DNA of 6,235 bases from Candidatus Methanophagales archaeon (GTDB lineage: Archaea > Halobacteriota > Syntropharchaeia > Alkanophagales > Methanospirareceae). Below the pieces are notes generated by a model. It searched no databases, had not been told where the DNA came from, and saw only the letters and a program-made list of their open reading frames with translations. Position 1 is the stretch's first letter. The number at the start of each line of letters is the position of its first letter. The DNA lies in NCBI GenBank assembly GCA_030621535.1, contig JAUXHM010000066.1, positions 1-6,235 on the forward strand. Reading direction: 5' to 3'. Below are positions 1 to 4,912 of this stretch, piece after piece. Both the position numbers and the translations under genes were made by a program.

Positions 1-1
1 T

Positions 2-823
2 TCATTTCACTACGATCAGATAAAGGAGCTGGGAAAACTCTATATTAAGGGTGTAATATCCTTAGAAGACTTCCTTTCGTATTCCTCGAGCAATACAAAG
101 GTCTGCGATGCTACGTATCTAAAAAGGGAAGGAAAGAAGGGTTTTATGGCGCAAAGAAGATTAAAAGTTACATTGTTGGGCGTTATGAGCTACTACAGGA
201 TGTTTTACTCACAGTAGAGCGGTATAAAGGCTTGAACTTCATCGTCGACTTCAGGATCGTCAATCACAACAAACGACATCTTACTAAGCCGCAAGAGATA
301 GCAAAAGCGATAAAAACGGGTAAAATAAAAAAGGGGACTGGATTAGATTATCATCGATGGGGGTTTGAAATCGGGCGAACTCATGAGAGAAGCGAGGAAA
401 GCGGGTGTACGAGTGCTGACTCGATTGAACTCGAATTTTGTTGTCGTCCGATTCGGCACCAAATTCAGAAAGGAAGATATATTAAGCAATATTAAACCAA
501 TTCGACGGACGGTAGGGTGTAAAAGTTATATTATCTACCCGTTCAAAAGGTGTATTTGTCAAGGGACTGCGGGAAACATGTTTTTGGTACGTGGTGAGGG
601 CTATGACGACTTCATCCCGCTCTTCACTACGTCCCTCAATACTAAGCCAGAAACGGCTATAATGAAATATAATTTCATTCAATACCTGAGGCGGTATCTC
701 ACGGATATGGGGTTTAAAGACGTTTTAGAGGGTATATCTGTTCATTTGTTGCGAGAACACCCTCAAAAATGCGTGTTTTCCGTTAGAAACGCCTTTGAAG
801 GGGCGCTTGGAAATATTGGCTGA
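2..823 (+). pseudogene. Decayed IS4-like DDE transposase, 5' end outside window
   Basis: This is a transposase remnant spread over two frames. Frame 2 (from base 2) reads through VCDATYLKREGKKGF, whose Asp (107-109) fits the first catalytic Asp of DDE enzymes. The reading then moves to frame 1 at about 142-147 (YGAKKIKSYIVGRYELLQD) and back to frame 2 at about 349-358. There IIDGGLKSGELMREA carries the likely second Asp (356-358). Near 665-673 the protein jumps from IMKY straight to NFIQYLRRYL. The segment that normally holds the Y-x-x-R-W-x-I-E type third catalytic Glu is therefore missing, apparently by an in-frame deletion. The stop is at 821-823. The first shift is explained by loss of one T in the run at 142-145, the second by loss of one AT unit near 349. 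The family is assigned from motif order only. It cannot be active as it stands. Its 3' end cuts the TPR gene on the opposite strand. Confidence 0.75.
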
Positions 824-1232
824 TCCCAAAATCGTTATGCGTCCAATAGTCGTCTGGTTTTAGCCTTAATGCTTCTTCAAATTCTTTCTCAGCATCTTCA
901 TAACGTTCACTTCCTAATTTTACTAATAGATTTGCAAGATAGCAACGGACTTCAGCATCATCCGGTTTTATCATTATTGCTTCTTCAAATTCCCTTTCTG
1001 CTTCATCCCATTTTCCCAAATTGTATAACGAATGCCCAAGTGCCTCATGGGATCTATCATTTTCTGGTTCCAGTTCTAAAATTCTTCTGAAAATTCTCGC
1101 TGCTTTTAGTGATTCGGACTGCACTAATTTTTCTCCAACTTCATATAAATATTCAATATCCTGTTCGCTGGCCAATTTTAAGGCTTTTCCGATTTCTCCA
1201 CTTTCGATGAGTTCCCTAATCCTCGGGTTCAT
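783..1232 (-). pseudogene. TPR-repeat protein, 3' end truncated by transposon remnant
   Basis: The 149-residue reading frame is a tetratricopeptide-repeat protein, a helical scaffold for protein-protein contacts, probably cytoplasmic since no signal or membrane segment is visible. Three repeats can be read at about residues 27-60, 61-94 and 95-130. They carry the usual pattern of small residues and an acidic-Pro turn (LELEPEND, MIKPDDAE, RLKPDDYW). The third has a two-residue insertion (GSERYEDA). A fourth repeat starts at THNDFG (131-136) and breaks off. The tail after it, ISQYFQAPLQRRF, lies over the 3' end of the transposase remnant and is probably not native. The native sequence likely ends near 825-830. 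The start ATG (1230-1232) is the first in frame after a close upstream stop. It has no Shine-Dalgarno but follows a TATA-like box at leaderless distance. The repeats themselves are undamaged, so a shortened protein could still be made. The partner is unknown. Confidence 0.75.
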
Positions 1233-1259
1233 TTTTGTTGTTCTGCCATTTTAGCTATA

Positions 1260-1267
1260 ATTTTATA
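1260..1267 (-). promoter_or_regulatory. TATA-like box for the TPR gene
   Basis: On the minus strand this reads TATAAAAT. It is centred about 31 bases before the ATG at 1232, which puts the expected start site within a few bases of the start codon. That fits a leaderless archaeal transcript, and no Shine-Dalgarno is visible. The surroundings are AT-rich, so a chance match is possible. Confidence 0.4.
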
Positions 1268-1288
1268 GATTTACATTCCTTTTTCATG

Positions 1289-1410
1289 TTATTTAAGCTT
1301 TCTTATTCCGCTCAAAATTTGCATCAATCCGATACAACCAAGAATCACGCCAAGAAAGAATATCAAAAAGTCAAGCCAATTTATGCCTATTGCAATAAAG
1401 TAAAAAACCC
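1289..1410 (-). pseudogene. C-terminal stub of a small membrane protein, cut by IS630-type fragment
   Basis: On the minus strand 39 codons run open to a TAA at 1289-1291. They read VFYFIAIGINWLDFL, then IFFLGVILGCIGLMQ, then ILSGIRKLK. This is one or two hydrophobic membrane segments followed by a short basic tail, a typical inner-membrane C-terminus with the positive end in the cytoplasm. There is no start codon at a sensible place. The frame runs into a stop just inside the 72-base IS fragment beginning at 1411, so the 5' part of the gene is gone. I see no matching upstream half beyond the IS fragment. It lies just upstream of, and in the same orientation as, the TPR gene. The family is not recognisable from so short a piece. 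Confidence 0.5.
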
Positions 1411-1482
1411 CAAAATAGAATCGCTAATTATCTCCACGCTGAATACCCTAAGAAAATATAACACAATGTTTATGGTGAGTTC
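1411..1482 (+). mobile_element. 3'-end fragment of IS630-type element, copy 1 of a 72-bp exact direct repeat
   Basis: These 72 bases are identical to the last 72 of the window (6164-6235). In the frame used by the transposase remnant at the window end they encode QNRIANYLHAEYPKKI and a TAA (1459-1461). About 21 further bases follow, probably non-coding terminal sequence of the element. Identity may continue past 1482, since the other copy is cut by the window edge. The left boundary at 1411 is abrupt and lies inside the element. This is therefore a broken piece, not a complete small element. Confidence 0.8.
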
Positions 1483-1530
1483 TAGTTAAGCAAGCTCAGG
1501 AAATGGCAGAAAGGTATACAGAGAAGGGTA

Positions 1531-1562
1531 TCTGCTCAAAATTCACTGGAATTTTGAACAGA
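1531..1562. repeat. Hairpin in the spacer after the IS630-type fragment
   Basis: CAAAATTC (1537-1544) pairs perfectly with GAATTTTG (1549-1556) around an ACTG loop. An outer TCTG/CAGA stem (1531-1534 with 1559-1562) extends it across a 2x2 internal loop. It could be an element end or a transcript structure. No other gene is seen in 1483-1710. Confidence 0.4.
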
Positions 1563-1601
1563 CAGTGAAAAATAAAGATTGCAAAGTGCAAAACCCAAAA
1601 T

Positions 1602-1660
1602 AAACTTTTCTTTTAAAAAGAAACCTTTACTAAAGAAACTATTTTTTTTTCTTTTAGCAC
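1602..1660 (-). repeat. AT-rich hairpin repeat, inverted copy downstream of the OMPDC-like gene
   Basis: Read on the minus strand, this 59-base stretch starts GTGCTAAAAG, continues with a run of A, then TTTCTTTAGTAAAGG and a TTTCTTT-loop-AAAGAAA hairpin. The plus-strand stretch 2531-2589 has the same order and length with scattered differences. The two copies face each other across the OMPDC-like gene. The low-complexity composition makes some similarity cheap. The shared GTGCTAAAAG core and the conserved hairpin position argue for a true repeat. Confidence 0.55.
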
Positions 1661-1681
1661 AGGTTTTCTTTTCCGTAAACG

Positions 1682-1703
1682 CTTTTCTTTTCGAAAAGAA
1701 AAG
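1682..1703. terminator. Perfect 22-bp palindrome just after the OMPDC-like gene
   Basis: CTTTTCTTTTC (1682-1692) is followed directly by its exact reverse complement (1693-1703). It starts 8 bases beyond the stop of the minus-strand gene that ends at 1711. T-rich tracts follow on that strand. It could act as a transcript end or as a dyad binding site. The terminator role is inference from position. Confidence 0.45.
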
Positions 1704-1710
1704 GGTTTAA

Positions 1711-2430
1711 TTATAAGAACGCCATCGCCTCCTTGCAAAACCTTCTCGCAGCTCCCTCTATATCCCTGCTTTTGTATATTGCAGACCCTATAATGGCATA
1801 CGCTTCTTTACCTTTTACCGCTTCAAATGCTTTGCTTATCGCACCCCCCTGCGAACCGATTCCGGGCATGCAAAACTTCGGCTCGTTCACGATTTTCGAT
1901 AGGAAACGATTGTATTCCGCAACAATACCGGGTTTGCTTCCCGGAGCTACGAAATATTCCACACCGCATTCTGCTGCGATTTTGTATATCTCTTTTGGTG
2001 CATCTGCGTCAATAAATCCCCCTTCTCTATGCAGGTACTTTTCATGTGTCATTTCACCGCCTACCCAGGGAACCAACCCGTTTTTGAATATCGCTTCGAT
2101 AAACGCTTTCTCAGTGGCAGGGCCGGCCATCGGGAAAATAATAACAGCTTTCACACCTGCTTTTGCGCACACCTCTGCGAATTTATCGCCCATCGCCGGT
2201 ATGTCCGTGCCTGCCTTTTGGTGGTCGTAGATTACGGGCAAGTCGGTCTGCTCTGCCGCTATCTCCGTCAGTTTCGGTAATCCGTAGCGTAACGCAAGTG
2301 TGCACCCCACCTTATATCCTGCGATTCCTTCAATCGAGCATGTCCGCTCAATTAACGTTTGGAATTCTTCTATCGTGGTTACGTCACACGCAGGGATTAC
2401 GCCTTGCGTCAGGTGAAATAGTTTTGTCAT
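1711..2430 (-). CDS. Orotidine 5'-phosphate decarboxylase-family (HUMPS superfamily) TIM-barrel protein
   Basis: The 239-residue protein follows the OMP decarboxylase barrel from end to end and has the usual archaeal length. Visible landmarks are Asp16 in IPACDV, Lys40 in GYKVG, the acidic/Lys array Asp69-Lys72-Asp76, EMTH at 126-129 (like the EMSH loop), the phosphate-loop PGIGSQGG at 189-196 with Gln194, and a final IIGSAIY strand at 213-219. OMP decarboxylase converts OMP to UMP in pyrimidine synthesis. Two features are off. The array is D-x-x-K-x-x-x-D rather than D-x-K-x-x-D. The Arg of the usual IVGRSIY phosphate gripper is Ser216. It may be a divergent PyrF or a paralog with another phosphorylated substrate, so no symbol is given. 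The ATG at 2428-2430 lacks a Shine-Dalgarno. The gene diverges from the U32 pair across a repeat-rich spacer. Confidence 0.8.
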   Translation of the reverse strand: MTKLFHLTQGVIPACDVTTIEEFQTLIERTCSIEGIAGYKVGCTLALRYGLPKLTEIAAEQTDLPVIYDHQKAGTDIPAMGDKFAEVCAKAGVKAVIIFPMAGPATEKAFIEAIFKNGLVPWVGGEMTHEKYLHREGGFIDADAPKEIYKIAAECGVEYFVAPGSKPGIVAEYNRFLSKIVNEPKFCMPGIGSQGGAISKAFEAVKGKEAYAIIGSAIYKSRDIEGAARRFCKEAMAFL

Positions 2431-2452
2431 AACACTTTTTCTTTTTTACAAA

Positions 2453-2478
2453 AAACTTTTTTGCTTGCAAAAAAGTTT
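2453..2478. repeat. 26-base near-perfect palindrome upstream of the OMPDC-like gene
   Basis: AAACTTTTTTGC (2453-2464) and GCAAAAAAGTTT (2467-2478) are exact reverse complements around a TT centre. The palindrome sits 23 bases before the minus-strand start codon, over or just after the predicted transcription start. It could be an operator dyad or a structure in the 5' leader. It could also belong to the family of T/A-rich hairpins around this gene. Confidence 0.5.
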
Positions 2479-2484
2479 ACTAAA

Positions 2485-2491
2485 AAATATA
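2485..2491 (-). promoter_or_regulatory. Possible TATA box for the OMPDC-like gene
   Basis: The minus strand reads CTTATATTTT here, about 58 bases before the ATG at 2430. This would give a leader of roughly 30 bases running through half of the 2453-2478 palindrome. The AT-rich background makes this weak. Confidence 0.25.
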
Positions 2492-2492
2492 A

Positions 2493-2586
2493 GTTTCTTT
2501 GGTAAAGCTTTCTTTTTCAAAGAAAGGTTTGTGCTAAAAGAAAAAAATATTCGTTTCTTTGATAAAACTTTCTTTCACAAAGAAAG
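2493..2586 (+). repeat. Two tandem AT-rich hairpin units at 60-base spacing
   Basis: Unit A (2493-2526) and unit B (2553-2586) are both 34 bases and read GTTTCTTTG(G/A)TAAA followed by a hairpin. Each hairpin is a perfect 8-bp stem, CTTTCTTT with AAAGAAAG (2508-2526 and 2568-2586), closed by a 3-base loop that differs (TTC versus CAC). The stem is kept while the loop varies, which suggests the structure matters or that it mobilised the unit. A reverse copy lies at 1602-1660. Confidence 0.6.
2523..2546 (+). repeat. A-rich 24-base direct repeat, copy 1
   Basis: This copy runs AAAGGTTTGTGCTAAAAG and then six A. The same 24 bases recur at 2667-2690, 144 bases later. The GTGCTAAAAG core also appears reversed at 1651-1660. 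Confidence 0.6.
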
Positions 2587-2618
2587 TTTTCCATCTTCTT
2601 TTGGTAAAGCCTTTCTAT

Positions 2619-2635
2619 AAGCCCTTACAGGGCTT
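2619..2635. repeat. GC-rich hairpin 1
   Basis: AAGCCC (2619-2624) pairs with GGGCTT (2630-2635) around TTACA. It stands out because everything around it is AT-rich. Together with the next hairpin it looks like a dispersed palindromic unit or a structured RNA rather than promoter sequence. Confidence 0.5.
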
Positions 2636-2643
2636 GCGGGGTC

Positions 2644-2660
2644 GTGGGGTGGAACCCCAC
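2644..2660. repeat. GC-rich hairpin 2
   Basis: GTGGGG (2644-2649) pairs with CCCCAC (2655-2660) around TGGAA. It begins 9 bases after hairpin 1. The second 24-base A-rich repeat follows directly, so the two hairpins are bracketed by the 2523-2546 and 2667-2690 copies. Confidence 0.5.
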
Positions 2661-2666
2661 ATAAGA

Positions 2667-2690
2667 AAAGGTTTGTGCTAAAAGAAAAAA
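2667..2690 (+). repeat. A-rich 24-base direct repeat, copy 2
   Basis: This copy is identical to 2523-2546. Its GTG (2675-2677) is in frame with the U32 gene downstream and could be mistaken for its start. Reading from it gives a 20-residue extension with no counterpart in the paralog. Confidence 0.6.
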
Positions 2691-2698
2691 TAATAAAT

Positions 2699-2709
2699 AA
2701 TTTTTATAG
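2699..2709 (+). promoter_or_regulatory. TATA-like box for the U32 gene pair
   Basis: ATTTTTATAG is centred about 30 bases before the ATG at 2735, so the transcript would start within a few bases of it. The bases before the ATG (AATAAACCG) contain no Shine-Dalgarno, which fits leaderless initiation for the first gene of the pair. Confidence 0.35.
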
Positions 2710-2734
2710 AACTACTGCTATTTTTAATAAACCG

Positions 2735-3742
2735 ATGACAAGGCTAATGGTTCCGCATCCCGGGCATTTCTCCGCATTGAAGGAGATAATAGAAGCAAAA
2801 GAGTCGGAAGAAGGTTTAGAGGAAGTGGAAGAGGTGTTCATGGGCGGGTCGCCGGAAGTAATGGGAAGTGGAAGAGGGGTACTGCATGCACCGCTTATTG
2901 ACGAGATAAGGGAACAAACCGAATATGCGCATCAGCACGGCATAAAAATGAATATCGTAATGAATTCCACATGTCTCGGGGGTCATCATCTGACTTTCGA
3001 GGGCTATAAGATGTTCAAGTGGTATTTCAGCGAGTTAAATAAAGCGGGTGTTGATGGTGTCATAGTGGCAGAGCCATATCTCGTGGAGCTTCTGCGCGAT
3101 TTCCCGATGAAGACAATTGTATCCGTTTTATCTTATGTTGATGCTCCACAACGCGCCAAATTCTTTGAAGACCTCGGAGCTGATGTGATAACGGTGGACA
3201 CGAACATAAACAGGCATTTCCCGCTGTTGAGGGCAATAGTAAAAGCGGTTAACTGTGACGTGAGGGTGATAGTGAACGAAGGCTGCCTTTACCGGTGTCC
3301 TTTCAGGTATTTCCATTACAACCTCGCCTCGCATCTCAGCAGTTTAAACCAACCTCGCTCTCCTCTGTTCGCACCCGACTTCTATTTCGATAAATGCATA
3401 AACATCCGCCTGAGAAACCCCACGCAGATAATAAAGTCCCCGTGGATAAGACCCGAAGACGTGAAGGAATACGAAGCGATAGGGATAAAGAGCTTCAAAC
3501 TTTCCGGGAGGACAAAAACGGTGAACTGGATAATAGAGTGCATGAGGGCGTATTCTCATAGGTCGTTCAAAGGGAACTTGCTTGAACTCCTGGATTGCCC
3601 TCAAATGCTCAGGTTCATGTTTTACGTGGATAACGAGAAGCTTGAGGGCAGCATAGAACAATGGAAGAACTGTAAAAAAATCTGTAACGAATGTGGATAT
3701 TGTGATAAACTTACACAGGAGGTGTTGACCAGTATCAAATGA
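2735..3742 (+). CDS. U32-family (former peptidase U32) Fe-S protein, first of a tandem pair
   Basis: The 335-residue protein has the U32 core. This includes MVPHPGHF at the start, GGSPEVMGSGRG at 37-48, NSTCLGG around Cys80, VDTNIN at 154-159, NEGCLYRCPFRYFHYN with Cys184 and Cys188, DKCINIR with Cys221, and SPWIRPED at 235-242. The tail is CKKICNECGYC with Cys313, 317, 320 and 323. Characterised bacterial members (RlhA, TrhP, UbiU, UbiV) bind a 4Fe-4S cluster and hydroxylate RNA bases or ubiquinone precursors without oxygen; no protease role is assumed. The archaeal substrate is unknown. The start at 2735 is chosen because it aligns with the paralog (MKVIVPHPGHF) and follows a TATA-like box. 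An in-frame GTG at 2675 lies in a repeat and adds unmatched residues. Its stop overlaps the next start in ATGA. Confidence 0.88.
   Translation: MTRLMVPHPGHFSALKEIIEAKESEEGLEEVEEVFMGGSPEVMGSGRGVLHAPLIDEIREQTEYAHQHGIKMNIVMNSTCLGGHHLTFEGYKMFKWYFSELNKAGVDGVIVAEPYLVELLRDFPMKTIVSVLSYVDAPQRAKFFEDLGADVITVDTNINRHFPLLRAIVKAVNCDVRVIVNEGCLYRCPFRYFHYNLASHLSSLNQPRSPLFAPDFYFDKCINIRLRNPTQIIKSPWIRPEDVKEYEAIGIKSFKLSGRTKTVNWIIECMRAYSHRSFKGNLLELLDCPQMLRFMFYVDNEKLEGSIEQWKNCKKICNECGYCDKLTQEVLTSIK
3717..3724 (+). promoter_or_regulatory. Shine-Dalgarno for the second U32 gene, inside the first
   Basis: AGGAGGTG lies within the last codons of the first U32 gene, 14 bases before the ATG at 3739. The spacing is long, but this is the strongest Shine-Dalgarno-like sequence I noticed in the window. 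The first gene of the pair has none. Together with the ATGA overlap it points to reinitiation at the second gene. Confidence 0.55.
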
Positions 3743-4758
3743 AAGTGATAGTTCCGCATCCGGGTCATTTCCCCGCTTTAAAGGAGATAATAGAAACAAA
3801 AGAAGCAGCGGGTTTGAAAGACGTATATGAGGTTTACATGGCGGGCTCTCCAGAAGTGGTAGGTAGCGGAAGAGCGATGCTCCACGGAGCGCTTATTGAA
3901 GAGATAAAAGAGCAGACTGCTTATGCGCATCAGCACGACATAAAGATGAACGTCGTGATAAATGCATCATGCCTGGGCGGTTATCACCTTACCTTTGAGG
4001 GCTATAAGGTGTTTGAGTGGTACTTCGGGGAATTGAATAAGGCGGACGTTGATGGCATTACCGTGGCAGAGCCGTATCTAATTGAGCTTTTGAAGGAGTT
4101 CCCGATGGAGACGGTTGTTTCATGTGTAGCGCATGTAGACTCACCGCAACGTGCTGAATTCTTTGAGGATCTGGGCGCCGATACAATCACGGTGGATACA
4201 AACATCAACAGGGACTTCCAAACATTAGAAGCAATACTGAGAGCCGTGAATTGCGACATCAGAATACTTGTGAACGAAGCCTGTCTTTACAAGTGCCCGT
4301 TTCGGTATTCGCATTTTAATCTCTTCTCGCACATAACCTCCCCCCGGTCTTCTTTTTTGAATGCACGAAACCAGCCCCTGAATATCTTTGGCGACTACTA
4401 TTTTGATAAGTGCATATCCATTCGCATGCGACAGCCATCGGAGATCATAAGGTCACCGTGGATAAGACCGGAGGACATGAAGGAATACGAGGAGATAGGG
4501 ATAGAAAAGTTCAAGATTGCGGGTAGAGCAAACACGGTGAACTGGATAATAAATTGCATGACGGCATACTCACGACGGTCATTTAAAGGAAACCTACTTG
4601 AACTTCTTGATTGCCCTTCTGAACTCCGCTATGCATTTTACTTAGATAACGAACTCCTGGACGGCAGCATAAAACAATGGAAACGATGCAAAAAGATATG
4701 CGATGAATGCAGGTATTGCGACGAGCTGACGAGTAAGGTTTTGAGCGTGGTGAAATGA
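3739..4758 (+). CDS. U32-family Fe-S protein, second of a tandem pair
   Basis: The 339-residue protein is a close paralog of its upstream neighbour, about two-thirds identical by eye and collinear throughout. Shared candidate cluster ligands are Cys78 (NASCLGG), Cys172, Cys182 and Cys186 (ACLYKCPFRY) and Cys225 (DKCISIR). The C-terminal CKKICDECRYC set is Cys317, 321, 324 and 327. The spacing C-x3-C at 182/186 with a distant N-terminal Cys resembles UbiV more than UbiU, although I compare from memory. The main difference from the first copy is at 198-220: the sequence between the FNLFSH helix and DYYFDKC is longer and of different composition, and it lies next to the cluster site. The start overlaps the upstream stop (ATGA) and has a Shine-Dalgarno at 3717-3724. 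Both proteins should therefore be made together, which suits a heterodimer. The substrate is unknown. Confidence 0.88.
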   Translation: MKVIVPHPGHFPALKEIIETKEAAGLKDVYEVYMAGSPEVVGSGRAMLHGALIEEIKEQTAYAHQHDIKMNVVINASCLGGYHLTFEGYKVFEWYFGELNKADVDGITVAEPYLIELLKEFPMETVVSCVAHVDSPQRAEFFEDLGADTITVDTNINRDFQTLEAILRAVNCDIRILVNEACLYKCPFRYSHFNLFSHITSPRSSFLNARNQPLNIFGDYYFDKCISIRMRQPSEIIRSPWIRPEDMKEYEEIGIEKFKIAGRANTVNWIINCMTAYSRRSFKGNLLELLDCPSELRYAFYLDNELLDGSIKQWKRCKKICDECRYCDELTSKVLSVVK

Positions 4759-4772
4759 CAAAATAAATTATA

Positions 4773-4861
4773 GACACAGATTAACGCAGATTAACACAGA
4801 TGATAAGAATCAACACGGTTAAACTAAAATAAATCTGCGTAAATCAGTGTAAATCTGTGTC
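4773..4861. repeat. Long imperfect inverted repeat built of 10-base CAGATTAA-type units
   Basis: Left arm 4773-4801 and right arm 4833-4861 are each 29 bases and match at 24 of 29 positions when one is reversed. The loop is 31 bases. Each arm contains three short direct units of the type ACAGATTAAC or its complement. It starts 14 bases after the second U32 stop, so it could end or stabilise that transcript. It also resembles dispersed CACAGATTAAC-type repeats that I have seen described as intergenic elements in several genomes. It contains no coding sequence. Confidence 0.65.
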
Positions 4862-4881
4862 TTAAATAGAAGGAAGTTATA

Positions 4882-4890
4882 CTTTATATG
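4882..4890 (+). promoter_or_regulatory. TATA box for the CxC/GATase-like gene pair
   Basis: CTTTATATG is centred about 27 bases before the ATG at 4913 and closely matches the archaeal TTTATATA box. The expected start site falls at about 4911. The bases before the ATG have no Shine-Dalgarno, so a leaderless mRNA is likely. This is the clearest promoter in the window and makes the downstream pair a transcription unit separate from the U32 pair. Confidence 0.5.
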
Positions 4891-4912
4891 CAATGAAATA
4901 TCTTGCAGAAAA

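Larger units (their letters stand above)
2431..2734. other. Repeat-rich spacer between divergent genes
   Basis: There is no gene in these roughly 300 bases. They hold a 26-base near-palindrome (2453-2478), a minus-strand TATA-like box (about 2485-2491), two hairpin units 60 bases apart (2493-2526 and 2553-2586), two copies of a 24-base A-rich repeat (2523-2546 and 2667-2690), two GC-rich hairpins (2619-2635 and 2644-2660) and a plus-strand TATA-like box (about 2699-2709). Apart from the GC-rich hairpins it is strongly AT-rich. Its job is presumably to hold both divergent promoters, but the repeats suggest it has also received a small non-coding element. Confidence 0.6.

Noticed and set aside
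1235..1489. Plus-strand 84-codon reading frame
   Set aside because: It runs antisense across the membrane-protein stub, then out of frame through the IS630 3' end. Its composition is not protein-like, and the other readings explain both halves better.
1733..2432. Several long plus-strand frames opposite the OMPDC-like gene
   Set aside because: They are antisense shadows of a well-supported gene with full domain landmarks.
2493..2586. CRISPR array
   Set aside because: There are only two units, with internal hairpins and low-complexity intervening sequence. There are no unique spacers and no cas genes.
2675..2734. Longer U32 start at the GTG, adding 20 residues
   Set aside because: The extension lies in the A-rich repeat and a TATA-like region, has no match in the paralog, and the ATG at 2735 aligns with the paralog start.
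3128..4259. Minus-strand frames within the U32 genes
   Set aside because: They are shadows of two conserved, collinear paralogs and have no recognisable domains or start signals.
2735..4758. U32 genes as secreted collagenase-type proteases
   Set aside because: No signal peptide is seen, and the conserved residues are Fe-S cysteines. Characterised relatives are hydroxylases.
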